Made by a program: the position numbers and the translations under genes. Shown here one piece after another: positions 49,702 to 58,804 of a stretch of DNA of 64,000 bases. Source of the stretch: Skermanella rosea (GTDB lineage: Bacteria > Pseudomonadota > Alphaproteobacteria > Azospirillales > Azospirillaceae); NCBI RefSeq assembly GCF_016806835.2, contig NZ_CP086113.1, forward strand, positions 248,001 through 312,000, given 5' to 3'. Position 1 is the first letter of the stretch. Every line of letters starts with the position of its first letter. Under the pieces are notes generated by a model. That model had not been told where the DNA came from. It saw only the letters and a program-made list of their open reading frames with translations, and ran no database searches.

Positions 49702-50661
49702 ATGTCCGCACTTCGCCGTCTACTGACCGGCCGCGGCGCCGTTCAGCCGATCTGGCTCTTCGTCATCCTGATCACGCTGCTGTTCAGCCTGACGGCCGAT
49801 CATTTCCTCGATTTCAACAATTTCATGAACATCCTGATCCAGACCTCGACCATCGGTCTGATCGCGCTGGGCATGACCTACGTCATGATCAACGGCAACA
49901 TCGACCTTTCGGTCGGCGCCGTGCTGGCGCTGGCGGCCACCCTGTCGGTCGACCTGCAATCCTACGGCTTGGGCGTGGCGGTGGTCGCCGCCCTGCTCAG
50001 CGGGATCGCACTGGGCGCGCTGAACGGCCTGATCGTCTGGAAGACCGGGGTCAGCGCCTTCATCGTCACGCTGGGTGCCATGATCGGCATCCGCGGCCTC
50101 GTCTTCATCTATACCGGCGAGCAGTCGTTCTACGCCGAGAACTTCGCCTTCTCCGACTTCGGCGTCAGCACCATCGGCCCGGTCCCCACGCTGGCGGTCA
50201 TCTTCCTGGGTTTCACGGCCGTGATGCACTGGGTCCTGACCCGCACCGTCCATGGCAGCAACATCTTCGCCGTCGGCGGCAACCGCGAGGCCGCTACCGA
50301 TGCCGGCATCCGCGTCGGCCGGCACATGGTCATCAACTTCATGATCGTCGGATTCTTCGCGGCGCTGGCCGGCGTCACGCTGGCGACCCAGATGGGCGCC
50401 TCGACCCCCAACCTGGGCCGCGACTACGAGCTGTGGACGATCACCGCCGTGGTCCTGGGCGGCACCAAGCTGACCGGCGGCTCCGGCAGCATCACCGGCA
50501 CGCTGGGCGGCGTTCTCGCCATCGGCATCCTGCGCAACGGGATGAACCTGATGCAGGTCCCCGCCTTCTACGTGCTCGTCATCATGGGGCTGATCCTGAT
50601 CGCCGTGCTGCTGCTCGACAGCCGGGTCAACCGCCGCTCCGGACAGGAGGTCCAGGCATGA
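49702..50661 (+). CDS. Ribose-type ABC importer permease 2
   Basis: A 319-residue RbsC-like permease: IGLIALGMTYVMINGNIDLS, VGAVLALAATLSVDLQSYGL, and the coupling loop HGSNIFAVGGNREAATDAGI. It shares family motifs with the upstream permease but is clearly diverged. The stop overlaps the ATPase start (ATGA), so translation is coupled. Confidence 0.87.
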   Translation: MSALRRLLTGRGAVQPIWLFVILITLLFSLTADHFLDFNNFMNILIQTSTIGLIALGMTYVMINGNIDLSVGAVLALAATLSVDLQSYGLGVAVVAALLSGIALGALNGLIVWKTGVSAFIVTLGAMIGIRGLVFIYTGEQSFYAENFAFSDFGVSTIGPVPTLAVIFLGFTAVMHWVLTRTVHGSNIFAVGGNREAATDAGIRVGRHMVINFMIVGFFAALAGVTLATQMGASTPNLGRDYELWTITAVVLGGTKLTGGSGSITGTLGGVLAIGILRNGMNLMQVPAFYVLVIMGLILIAVLLLDSRVNRRSGQEVQA

Positions 50662-52238
50662 CACACGCAATCCAGACCAACTCATCACCTACCGGTGTCC
50701 GACAGGCCCAAGACGAACCCGTGCTGATCCTGCAGGGCATCACCAAGCGCTTTCCCGGCGTCGTCGCCCTCAACAAGGTGGACTTCACCGTCCGCGCCGG
50801 GGAGGTCCACGCCCTGCTCGGCGAGAACGGCGCCGGCAAATCGACCCTGATGAAGATCCTGGCCGGCAAGCACCATGCCGAGGAGGGCCGGATCCTGCTC
50901 GAAGGCGAGGAGGTCAGGCTGGAAAGCCCGATCCAGGCCAAGCAGCGCGGGATCGTGCTGATCCACCAGGAACTGTCCCTGGTGCCGGAAATGACCGTGG
51001 CCGAAAACATCTATCTCGGCAGCCTGCCCATGAAGTGGGGCAACCGGATCGACTGGAAAAAGCTGCGCGCCGATGCCGGGGCCATCCTGAAGCGGCTGCA
51101 ATGCTCCTTCGGTCCCGACGACATCGTCGCCGACCTGTCCATCGCCCGGAAGCAGATGGTCGAGATCGCCCGCGCACTGGCCTTCACCCCGAAGATCGTC
51201 ATCTTCGACGAGCCGACCGCCTCGCTGACCGACCACGAGAAGCCCGTCCTGTTCGGCATCATCCGGACCTTGCAGGAGCATGGCGTCGGGGTGGTCTACA
51301 TCTCGCACCGCATGGACGAGATCTTCACCCTGTCCCAGCGCATCAGCGTGCTCCGCGACGGCGAGTACCGCGGCACTGTCGATACCGCGGATACCAACGA
51401 GGACGAGGTCACCCGGCTGATGATCGGGCGCAGCCTGGAACTCGACCAGAGCGCCAAGCCGAAGGAATTCGGCGAGACCGTGCTGGACGTGCGCCGTCTC
51501 GGCATCGACGGGGTGTTCGAGGACATCAGCTTCAGCGTCGCCAAGGGCGAGATCGTCGGCATGTACGGCCTGATTGGGGCCGGACGGTCGGAGATCGCCG
51601 AGACCCTGTTCGGCCTGCGCCGGCCGTCCACGGGCGAAATCCGCCTTGAGGGCGAGGTGGTGACGATCCACTCGCCGACCGATGCGGTGCGGCGCGGCCT
51701 CGCCCTGGTGCCGGAAAGCCGCAAGGAGCAGGGGCTGGTCCTGGGCATGAACTGCCGGGACAACATGACCATCGCCCAGATCGACCGGCTGTCCAGCCGC
51801 GGCGTGCTGAACCAGAAGAAGGAGTTGGAGGTCTACGAGAAATATGCCCGCGAGCTGAAGGTGAAGACCCCCGGCTGGGCCGAGAAGGTCGGCAATCTCA
51901 GCGGCGGCAACCAGCAGAAGATCGTCATCGGCAAATGGCTCAGCACCCATCCGAAGCTGCTGATCCTGGACGAGCCGACCCGCGGCATCGACGTCGGCTC
52001 CAAGGCCGAAATCCACAGCTTGATCAAGCAGTTGGCGAAGTCGGGCTACGCGATCCTGGTGATCTCGTCGGAAATGCCGGAGGTGCTGGGCGTCAGCACC
52101 CGCGTGCTGGCCCTGTATTCCGGCCGCATCACGGGGGAGTTCGATGCCGACGCGGTGACCGAGGACGACCTTGTCCAGGCCATCACCGGCCAGACGACGC
52201 ATGGAAAAGCGGCAGGAAACATGGGAGCTGTAGCATGA
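50658..52238 (+). CDS. Ribose-type ABC importer ATP-binding protein (double ATPase)
   Basis: A 526-residue RbsA-type protein with two ATPase domains. First: Walker A LLGENGAGKSTLMKIL, Walker B IVIFDEPTASLT, with signature region DLSIARKQMVEIARAL. Second: degenerate Walker A GLIGAGRSEIAETLFG, signature NLSGGNQQKIVIGKWL, Walker B LLILDEPTRGIDVGSK. This arrangement is typical of sugar and autoinducer importers. ATG 50658 overlaps the permease stop, and its stop overlaps the next ATG. Confidence 0.9.
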   Translation: MTHAIQTNSSPTGVRQAQDEPVLILQGITKRFPGVVALNKVDFTVRAGEVHALLGENGAGKSTLMKILAGKHHAEEGRILLEGEEVRLESPIQAKQRGIVLIHQELSLVPEMTVAENIYLGSLPMKWGNRIDWKKLRADAGAILKRLQCSFGPDDIVADLSIARKQMVEIARALAFTPKIVIFDEPTASLTDHEKPVLFGIIRTLQEHGVGVVYISHRMDEIFTLSQRISVLRDGEYRGTVDTADTNEDEVTRLMIGRSLELDQSAKPKEFGETVLDVRRLGIDGVFEDISFSVAKGEIVGMYGLIGAGRSEIAETLFGLRRPSTGEIRLEGEVVTIHSPTDAVRRGLALVPESRKEQGLVLGMNCRDNMTIAQIDRLSSRGVLNQKKELEVYEKYARELKVKTPGWAEKVGNLSGGNQQKIVIGKWLSTHPKLLILDEPTRGIDVGSKAEIHSLIKQLAKSGYAILVISSEMPEVLGVSTRVLALYSGRITGEFDADAVTEDDLVQAITGQTTHGKAAGNMGAVA

Positions 52239-52963
52239 GGGCGGCACTCTTCGTCGGCGGCTGGGAAGGCCACAATCCCGAGCGGTTCCAGCGCTGGGCG
52301 ACCGAACTGCTGGAAGCCAACGGCTTCACCGTCGAGACCTTCGACGCGCTGGCCCCGCTGGCCGACCGCGAGAAGATGAAGTCGGTCGATCTGATCGTGC
52401 CGATCTGGTCGAGCGCGCGGTCCGCCCACCGGCCGGAGTTCGGCAGCATGGAAAAGGCCGAGGAGGACGGCCTGCTGGCCGCCATCGCCGACGGCTGCGG
52501 CATCGCCGGCTGGCACGGCCATATGGGCGACGCCTTCCGCGACCGGCCGACTTACCATTTCCTGATCGGCGGGCAGTTCGTCGCCCATCCGCCGGGCTGG
52601 CCGGACAACCCGGTGCCGTCGGACGACTTCATCGACTACGACGTCAACATCGTCTCCGGCCATCCCATCGTCGAGGGCATCGGCGATTTCCGGATACATT
52701 CCGAGCAGTACTACATGCTGGTCGATCCGTCCAACGAGGTGCTCGCCACCACGACCTTCAGCGGCGAGCACCTGCACTGGATCGAGGGCGCCGTGATCCC
52801 GGTGACCTGGATCCGCCGCTGGGACAAGGGCCGCGTCTTCTACTGCTCCATCGGGCATTCGGTCGAATGCCTGGATGTGCCGCAGGTCCGCGAGATGATC
52901 CGCCGCGGGATGATCTGGGCGGCCCGCAAGCGCCAAGGCGAAGCGGGGAGGGTGCCGTCATGA
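52235..52963 (+). CDS. ThuA-like (glutamine amidotransferase-like fold) protein
   Basis: A 242-residue protein: MRAALFVGGWEGHNPERFQR, GCGIAGWHGHMGDAFRDRPT, YHFLIGGQFVAHPPGW, SEQYYMLVDPSNEVLATTTF, PVTWIRRWDKGRVFYCSIGH. These are the conserved blocks of ThuA/trehalose-utilisation domain proteins, which often accompany sugar ABC importers; their chemistry is poorly defined (some are linked to 3-keto-sugar or dehydrogenase systems). The start and stop codons both overlap neighbours by 4 bp, so it is firmly part of the operon. Confidence 0.82.
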   Translation: MRAALFVGGWEGHNPERFQRWATELLEANGFTVETFDALAPLADREKMKSVDLIVPIWSSARSAHRPEFGSMEKAEEDGLLAAIADGCGIAGWHGHMGDAFRDRPTYHFLIGGQFVAHPPGWPDNPVPSDDFIDYDVNIVSGHPIVEGIGDFRIHSEQYYMLVDPSNEVLATTTFSGEHLHWIEGAVIPVTWIRRWDKGRVFYCSIGHSVECLDVPQVREMIRRGMIWAARKRQGEAGRVPS

Positions 52964-54321
52964 CCGGGACCCTGTTCAAAGACGCCACCATCGTCACCAT
53001 GGACCCCGCGCTCGGGGACTTTCCGGCGGCCGACCTGCTGGTCGAGGACGGGCGCATCGCCGCCATCGGCCGCGAGATACCGGCCGAAGGGCGCGAGGTG
53101 GTGGACTGCCGCGGCCGCATCCTGATACCCGGTCTGGTCAACGCCCACATGCACACCTGGCAGACGGCCTTGCGGGCGGTCGCCTCCAACTGGACGCTGC
53201 TGGAATATTTCCGGCACGTCCACCGGGGGCTCGCCACCCTGTTCCGGCCCGAGGACATCCATATCGCCACGCTGGCCGGGGGTTGGAACCAGATCAATTG
53301 CGGCACCACCACCCTGGGCGACTGGTGCCACAACAACCCGACGCCGGAGCACACCGACGCCGCGGTGGACGCCCTATTCGAATCCGGCATCCGGGCGGTC
53401 TTCCTGCACGGCTCGCCCAAGCCGGACCCCAAGCCCGGACAGCCGCATTTCAGCGAGGTACCGCACCCGCGCGGCGAGGTCGAACGCCTGCTGCGCGGGC
53501 GGCTCGCCGACCGCGGCGGCCGGGTCACGCTGGCGCTGGCGATCCTTGGGCCGCACTATTCGACCCTGGACGTCTCAATGCACGATTTCCGGCTCGCCCG
53601 CGAATTCGGGCTGGTCGCCTCGATGCACCAGGGCGGCGGCGAGGCCCGTACGCCCGGCGGTTGGGACGTGCTGGAGAGCAGCGATCTGGTCGGGCGCGGT
53701 ATCAACATCGTCCACGGCCATGGCCTGCCGGCGGAGCAACTGGACCGCTTCGCCGACCTGGGCGTCAGCTTTTCGGTCACGCCCGAGAACGAGATGACCC
53801 AGGGCCACGGTTTTCCGATCACCGGGGCGGTGCGGCGGGCGGGCGGTACCCTGTCACTGGGCGTCGATCTGGAATCGGTGCTGTCCGGCGACATGTTCAC
53901 GGTCGCCCGCATGGCGCTCGGCATGCAGCGCGCGCTGGACAATGACGAAAGCCGCCGTTCCACCGGCAGCATCCCGGAAACCTCGACCATCACGACGCGC
54001 GAGGCGCTGGGCTGGATCACCATCGACGGGGCGCGGGCGCTCGGCATCGACGACCGGACCGGCAGCCTGACGCCGGGCAAACAGGCCGACCTCGTGCTGC
54101 TGCGCGCCGACGACCTGAACATGTGGCCGGTGCACGACCCGGTGTCGTCGGTGGTCATGCAGGCCGGCCTCGCCAACGTGGACAGCGTGATGGTCGGCGG
54201 ACGCTTCCTCAAGCGCCATGGTCGGCTGCTGGCCGGGGACATCGAGAACAGAAAGCAGGAACTGGCCGAATCCGGTCGCCGCATCGTCGCGGAAATACGC
54301 CTGCGCGAACAGACGGGGTAG
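52960..54321 (+). CDS. Amidohydrolase-superfamily deaminase/hydrolase (TrzN/SsnA-like)
   Basis: A 453-residue metal-dependent hydrolase. Metal ligands: NAHMHTWQTAL (H-x-H), LVASMHQGGGE, IVHGHGLP and LGVDLESVL (Asp). The N-terminal beta-sandwich (VEDGRIAAIGREI; GRILIPGL) and C-terminal AIDDRTG-type GSLTPGKQADLVLLRADD are typical of the subgroup that deaminates or dechlorinates cyclic substrates such as triazines and purine-like rings. In this pathway it could remove an amino group from, or open a ring of, the imported compound. The actual substrate is unknown. Confidence 0.82.
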   Translation: MTGTLFKDATIVTMDPALGDFPAADLLVEDGRIAAIGREIPAEGREVVDCRGRILIPGLVNAHMHTWQTALRAVASNWTLLEYFRHVHRGLATLFRPEDIHIATLAGGWNQINCGTTTLGDWCHNNPTPEHTDAAVDALFESGIRAVFLHGSPKPDPKPGQPHFSEVPHPRGEVERLLRGRLADRGGRVTLALAILGPHYSTLDVSMHDFRLAREFGLVASMHQGGGEARTPGGWDVLESSDLVGRGINIVHGHGLPAEQLDRFADLGVSFSVTPENEMTQGHGFPITGAVRRAGGTLSLGVDLESVLSGDMFTVARMALGMQRALDNDESRRSTGSIPETSTITTREALGWITIDGARALGIDDRTGSLTPGKQADLVLLRADDLNMWPVHDPVSSVVMQAGLANVDSVMVGGRFLKRHGRLLAGDIENRKQELAESGRRIVAEIRLREQTG

Positions 54322-54326
54322 GAAAG

Positions 54327-55247
54327 ATGAAACAGCAACAGGACAAGCCTGTCGCCTGGATCGGCCTCGGCAAGCTGGGCCTTCCGATGGCGGCCCGACT
54401 GGCGGACGCCGGATGGCGGGTCCGCGGCTGCGACAGGGACCCCGGCCGGCTCCGGCTGGGGGCCGAACGCGGCATCGCCATTGCCGACGACATGGCGGCG
54501 GCGGTGGCCGGCTGCCCGGTGGTGTTCGCCTCGCTGCCCGACGACCGGGTGTTGCGCGAGGTGGCGCTCGGCGGCGACCTGATCGGCCTCATGGAGCGCG
54601 GGTCCGTCCTGGTGGAGACCAGCACGGTCAGCGTCGCGGCCTCGCAGGAGGTGGCATCGGCGGCGGCGGCGCGCGGCGTAGCATATCTTCGATCGCCGGT
54701 GTCGGGCAACCCGGTGTCGGCCGAGGCGGGCGCGCTCAGCGCCCTGGTCTCGGGACCGCGTGATGCGTTCGACGCCGTCCGCCCGCTGCTCGCCACCTTC
54801 ACCCGCGCCCAAAGCTGGCTCGGCGAGGAGGAACAGGGGCGGTTCGCCAAGCTGGCGATCAACCTGATGATCGCGGTCAGCGCCGGCATGATGGGCGAAG
54901 CGCTCGCCATCGCGCGGCGCGGCGGCATCGGCTGGGACGACATGCTGGCGGTGATGTCCGACAGCGCGGTCGGCTCGCCGATGGTCAAGTACAAGATCGA
55001 CCCGCTGGCCCAGCGGGATTTCACCGCGACCTTCTCGTGCCGGCAGATCGCCAAGGACCTCGACCTGATCCTGGCCTGCGCCCGCGATGCCGGGGTGCCG
55101 GTCTCGTTGGCCGCCCAGATGCGTGAAGCCTACTCCGCCATCATCGCCATGGGGGAGGGCGGCGACGATTACATCGCCACGGTCCGCCATGTCGAGCGTC
55201 TGGCCGGATTGCCCGCCGTGAAGCCCGACGTGAAGGCCGCCGGCTGA
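54327..55247 (+). CDS. 3-hydroxyisobutyrate-dehydrogenase-family oxidoreductase
   Basis: A 306-residue beta-hydroxyacid dehydrogenase: N-terminal VAWIGLGKLGLPMAARLADA (GxGxxG), then a phosphate-loop region GCDRDPGRLR, catalytic-site block YLRSPVSGNPVSAEAGALSA and the conserved Lys helix GRFAKLAINLMIAVSAGMMG, ending in an all-helical domain. The family oxidises beta-hydroxy acids (3-hydroxyisobutyrate, tartronate semialdehyde, 6-phosphogluconate). GGAAAG precedes ATG 54327, 5 bp after the amidohydrolase stop. Confidence 0.83.
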   Translation: MKQQQDKPVAWIGLGKLGLPMAARLADAGWRVRGCDRDPGRLRLGAERGIAIADDMAAAVAGCPVVFASLPDDRVLREVALGGDLIGLMERGSVLVETSTVSVAASQEVASAAAARGVAYLRSPVSGNPVSAEAGALSALVSGPRDAFDAVRPLLATFTRAQSWLGEEEQGRFAKLAINLMIAVSAGMMGEALAIARRGGIGWDDMLAVMSDSAVGSPMVKYKIDPLAQRDFTATFSCRQIAKDLDLILACARDAGVPVSLAAQMREAYSAIIAMGEGGDDYIATVRHVERLAGLPAVKPDVKAAG

Positions 55248-55266
55248 CGTGTAAAAGGAGAGACCT

Positions 55267-56127
55267 ATGCGCAATCTCAACGAGAACAACATCACCGATG
55301 CGGTCATTGCCCGTTTCCAGGGCTGCGACGACCCGCGGCTCAAGGCCGTCCTGACCAGCCTCGTGAAGCACCTGCACGCCTTCGTCCGCGATGTCGAGCC
55401 GACCGAGCAGGAATGGGCCTTCGGCATCGATTTTCTGACCCGCACCGGGCACATGTGCGACGACAAACGGCAGGAGTTCATCCTGCTGTCCGACACGCTG
55501 GGTGTCACCATGCTGGTCGATGCGATCAATCACCGGATCGCGGGCAAGGCCACCGAGAGCACGGTGCTCGGGCCGTTCTACGTGGCCGATCCGCCCGAGA
55601 CCCCCATGGGCGGCGGCATCGGCTGGAACGTCGAGGGCGAACCGTTGTTCGTCGAAGGGCAGGTGCGCTCCGCCGAGGGCTCGCCGCTGTCCGGTGTGGT
55701 CGTCGATGTCTGGCAGTCCGACGGCGACGGCTTCTACGACGTACAGAAATCCGGCATGGACAGCCCGTCGCTGCGCGCCCGCTTCCGCACCGGCGCGGAT
55801 GGCCGCTACGCCTTCTGGGCGGTGACGCCGTCGGCCTATCCGATCCCGACCGATGGGCCGGTGGGCCAGATGCTGGAAGCGACCGGTCGCCACCCGTACC
55901 GCCCCGCCCACGTCCACTTCATGCTCAAGGCCGACGGCTTCGAGACGCTGGTGACCCAGGTCTTCGCCGAGGGCGACAGCTACCTGGATTCCGACGCCGT
56001 GTTCGGGGTCAAGGACTCGCTGGTCAGGACCTACGAGCAGCGGCCACCCGGAAAGGCACCCGACGGCCGGGTGGTGGAGCGCCCTTGGCGCCACCTTTCC
56101 TACGATTTCGGCCTCAAGCCTCTGTGA
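55267..56127 (+). CDS. Intradiol ring-cleavage dioxygenase, probably hydroxyquinol 1,2-dioxygenase
   Basis: A 286-residue enzyme with the helical dioxygenase N-terminal domain (EFILLSDTLGVTMLVDAINH, ESTVLGPFYVADPPE) and the catalytic beta-sandwich. Iron(III) ligands are Tyr157 (DGFYDVQ), Tyr191 (SAYPIPTDGP), His215 and His217 (YRPAHVHFML). The downstream maleylacetate reductase makes hydroxyquinol (1,2,4-trihydroxybenzene) the likely substrate, giving maleylacetate; catechol or a substituted catechol is the alternative. No upstream hydroxylase is in the cluster. Confidence 0.85.
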   Translation: MRNLNENNITDAVIARFQGCDDPRLKAVLTSLVKHLHAFVRDVEPTEQEWAFGIDFLTRTGHMCDDKRQEFILLSDTLGVTMLVDAINHRIAGKATESTVLGPFYVADPPETPMGGGIGWNVEGEPLFVEGQVRSAEGSPLSGVVVDVWQSDGDGFYDVQKSGMDSPSLRARFRTGADGRYAFWAVTPSAYPIPTDGPVGQMLEATGRHPYRPAHVHFMLKADGFETLVTQVFAEGDSYLDSDAVFGVKDSLVRTYEQRPPGKAPDGRVVERPWRHLSYDFGLKPL

Positions 56128-56169
56128 AGGCTCGGCACCCTCAAAACAACCCATGACACAGGAATCATC

Positions 56170-56760
56170 ATGAATACGCTCGACAGCCACGCCCTCGACC
56201 TGCTGTTCCACGAAGCCCGCTCCCAGAACGGCTGGCGCGACGAGCCGGTCACCGAAGAGCAACTGCGCCGGCTCTACGAGATCATGCAATGGGGGCCGAC
56301 CTCGATGAACTGCCAGCCCCTGCGCATCCTGTTCCTCCGCTCGCCCGAGGCCAAGGAGCGGCTGCAACCGGCGCTGATGCCGAACAATGTCGCCAAGACA
56401 ATGTCGGCCCCGGTGGTCGCGATCCTCGGCTACGACACGAAATTCTACGAGAACCTGCCGCGCACCTTCCCGCACAACCAGAAGGCCAAGTCCCTCTTCG
56501 AAGACAAGCCGGACTTCGCCGACACCACCGCGTTCCGCAACAGCTCGATCCAGGGCGGCTACTTCATCATCGCGGCCCGCGCGGTCGGGCTGGACGCCGG
56601 CCCCATGTCCGGCTTCGCCAACCCCAAGGTCGATGCCGAGTTCTGGCCCGACGGCCGGGTGAAGAGCAATTTCCTGTGCGGCCTGGGCCAGGGCGATCCG
56701 GAAAAGGTCTTCAACCGCAGCCCGCGCCTCGCCTTCGACGAGGTCTGCACCCTGGTTTAG
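56170..56760 (+). CDS. Nitroreductase-family protein, RutE/HadB-like
   Basis: A 196-residue flavin reductase of the nitroreductase superfamily. The N-terminus LDLLFHEARSQNGWRDEPVT, EEQLRRLYEIMQWGPTSMNC and QPLRILFLRSPEAKERL, and the C-terminal FLCGLGQGDPEKVFNRSPRL, match the RutE (malonic semialdehyde reductase) subgroup in length and motif. Here it could reduce a semialdehyde or quinone product of the ring-cleavage route, or regenerate hydroxyquinol from its quinone. That role is inferred. Confidence 0.8.
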   Translation: MNTLDSHALDLLFHEARSQNGWRDEPVTEEQLRRLYEIMQWGPTSMNCQPLRILFLRSPEAKERLQPALMPNNVAKTMSAPVVAILGYDTKFYENLPRTFPHNQKAKSLFEDKPDFADTTAFRNSSIQGGYFIIAARAVGLDAGPMSGFANPKVDAEFWPDGRVKSNFLCGLGQGDPEKVFNRSPRLAFDEVCTLV

Positions 56761-56778
56761 TCAGCAAAGGCAATCACC

Positions 56779-57867
56779 ATGGACTCATTCACATACGAAG
56801 GTCTGCCGTCCCGCGTGGTGTTCGGCTGGGATGCGCTGGCAAGCCTGCCCGCCGAGATCGACCGCCTCGGCGTGCGCCGCGTCCTGGTGCTCGCCACCCC
56901 GCCCCAGCGGGCCGAGGCGGACCGCATCGCCGGGCTGATCGGGGACCGGGCGGCAGGATTGTTCGCCGGGGCGGTGATGCACACCCCGGTGGAGGTCACG
57001 GAGCAGGCGCTGGCGGTGGTCCGGGAATGCGGGGCCGATGCGACGCTGGCGGTCGGCGGCGGCTCGACCACGGGACTCGGCAAGGCGGTCGCGGTGCGCA
57101 CCGACCTGCCCCAGATCGTCGTTCCGACGACCTATGCCGGGTCGGAAATGACGCCGATCCTCGGCGAGACCGAGAACGGCGTCAAGACGACCCGGCGCGA
57201 TCCGCGCATCCTGCCCGAACTCGTGGTGTACGATCCGGCGCTCACGCTGTCGCTGCCCCCGGCCCTGTCGGCGACCAGCGGCATGAACGCCATCGCCCAC
57301 GCGGTCGAGGCGCTTTATGCCCGCGACCGCAACCCGATCGTCTCGCTGATGTCCGAGGAAGGCATCCGCGCGCTGGCCTCGGCACTCCCGGCCATCGTCC
57401 GGGACCCGGCGGATTGGAAAGCCCGCGAGCGGGCGCTCTACGGGGCGTGGCTGTGCGGCGTGGCGCTCGGCACCGTGGGCATGGCGCTCCACCACAAGCT
57501 CTGCCATGTGCTGGGCGGCAGCTTCGACCTGCCGCACGCCGAGACGCACACGGTGGTGCTGCCCCACGCCGTCGCCTACAACGCCGCCGCGGCGCCCGCG
57601 GCCATGGCCGCGGTCGAGCGGGCGCTGGGAGGCAGGCAGGGACACCGGTCGGCGGCCGAGGGGCTGCGCCGGCTCGCCGAGGCGGTCGGCGCGCCGGTCG
57701 CGCTGAAGGACATCGGCATGCCCGCCGACGGGATCGACCGCGCCGCCGATCTCGCCACCGCCAACCCCTACTGGAACCCGCGGCCCATAGAACATGCGGC
57801 GATCCGCGCCCTGATCGAGGACGCCTGGGAAGGGCGATCCCCCGGCGCCACCGTCCCGCGTGCCTGA
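56779..57867 (+). CDS. Maleylacetate reductase (iron-type alcohol dehydrogenase family)
   Basis: A 362-residue enzyme: SRVVFGWDALASLPAEIDRL, coenzyme motif LAVGGGSTTGLGKAVAVRTD, VVPTTYAGSEMTPILGETEN, LSATSGMNAIAHAVEALYAR and the histidine-rich ALHHKLCHVLGGSFDLPHAE, all hallmarks of maleylacetate reductase rather than other group III alcohol dehydrogenases. It converts maleylacetate to 3-oxoadipate with NAD(P)H. With the dioxygenase it forms the classic hydroxyquinol lower pathway. Confidence 0.87.
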   Translation: MDSFTYEGLPSRVVFGWDALASLPAEIDRLGVRRVLVLATPPQRAEADRIAGLIGDRAAGLFAGAVMHTPVEVTEQALAVVRECGADATLAVGGGSTTGLGKAVAVRTDLPQIVVPTTYAGSEMTPILGETENGVKTTRRDPRILPELVVYDPALTLSLPPALSATSGMNAIAHAVEALYARDRNPIVSLMSEEGIRALASALPAIVRDPADWKARERALYGAWLCGVALGTVGMALHHKLCHVLGGSFDLPHAETHTVVLPHAVAYNAAAAPAAMAAVERALGGRQGHRSAAEGLRRLAEAVGAPVALKDIGMPADGIDRAADLATANPYWNPRPIEHAAIRALIEDAWEGRSPGATVPRA

Positions 57868-57919
57868 AACCACCGCATCACCTTCATGAGGCAAGAAGAA
57901 TTCCTTGAAAGGGAGAGTC

Positions 57920-58750
57920 ATGCCCAGACCTGTCGTCATCGCCGTGGCGATCACCGGCTCGGTTCCGCGCAAGAGGGACAATCCGGCCTTGCCGGTCACT
58001 CCGTCGGAGCAGATCGAATCCACCCACGAGGCCTTCGAGGCCGGGGCCACCCTCGTGCACATCCATGTGCGGAACCCGGATGAGTCCTCGTCCTCCGACC
58101 CCAAGCTGTTCGCCCAGGTCCAGGAGGGCGTCCGAAAGCACTGCCCCGGCATGATCGTGCAGTTCTCGACGGGCGGCCGGGGCCGCAGCCAGGAGGAGCG
58201 CGGCGCTGCGCTGTCGCTGCGGCCGGAGATGGCGTCTCTGGCGACCGGTTCGGTCAACTTCCTGACCATCGTGTACGAGAACCCGCCCGCGCTGATCGAG
58301 CATCTGGCGCGCACCATGCTGGAATACGACATCAAGCCGGAGATCGAGATCTTCGACCTGGCGATGCTCTACAACACCCGCAAGCTGGTTGACCGCGGCC
58401 TGCTGAGGGAGCCCGTGCACGTCCAGTTCGTCATGGGCATCCAGAATGCCCTGCCGGCCCGGCGAAACGTGCTGGAGTTCATGGTCTCCGAACTTCAGCA
58501 CGTGCTGCCGACCGCGACCTGGACGGCGGCCGGCATCGGGCGGCATCAGCTTGAGCTGAGCCGCTGGGCTCTGGAGTTGGGCGGCCATCTCCGCACCGGC
58601 CTGGAGGACAACATCCGGGTCAACAAGGAGCGCCTCGCCGCCAGCAACGCCGAACTGGTCAGGATCACCGCCGACCTGTGCGCCGAGTTCGGCGCTCGCC
58701 CGGCCACGGCCGCCGAGGCCCGACATTTGTTCGGCATCCAGGCAAGCTGA
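57920..58750 (+). CDS. BKACE (beta-keto acid cleavage enzyme, DUF849 family)
   Basis: A 276-residue zinc-dependent enzyme: VVIAVAITGSVPRKRDNPAL, LPVTPSEQIESTHEAFEAGA, TLVHIHVRNPDESSSSD (His-x-His zinc ligands), IVQFSTGGRGRSQEERGAAL, EIEIFDLAMLYNTRKLVD, VQFVMGIQNALPA. BKACEs condense a beta-keto acid with acetyl-CoA and cleave it to acetoacetate plus a new acyl-CoA. Next to a route ending in 3-oxoadipate, the natural products would be succinyl-CoA and acetoacetate, substituting for PcaIJ and PcaF. GGGAGAG lies before ATG 57920. Confidence 0.85.
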   Translation: MPRPVVIAVAITGSVPRKRDNPALPVTPSEQIESTHEAFEAGATLVHIHVRNPDESSSSDPKLFAQVQEGVRKHCPGMIVQFSTGGRGRSQEERGAALSLRPEMASLATGSVNFLTIVYENPPALIEHLARTMLEYDIKPEIEIFDLAMLYNTRKLVDRGLLREPVHVQFVMGIQNALPARRNVLEFMVSELQHVLPTATWTAAGIGRHQLELSRWALELGGHLRTGLEDNIRVNKERLAASNAELVRITADLCAEFGARPATAAEARHLFGIQAS

Positions 58751-58804
58751 GGGGGCGACATCGTTCTCATGTTGCGGGCCAAGGATCAAGTCCTCACGTT
58801 GGAG

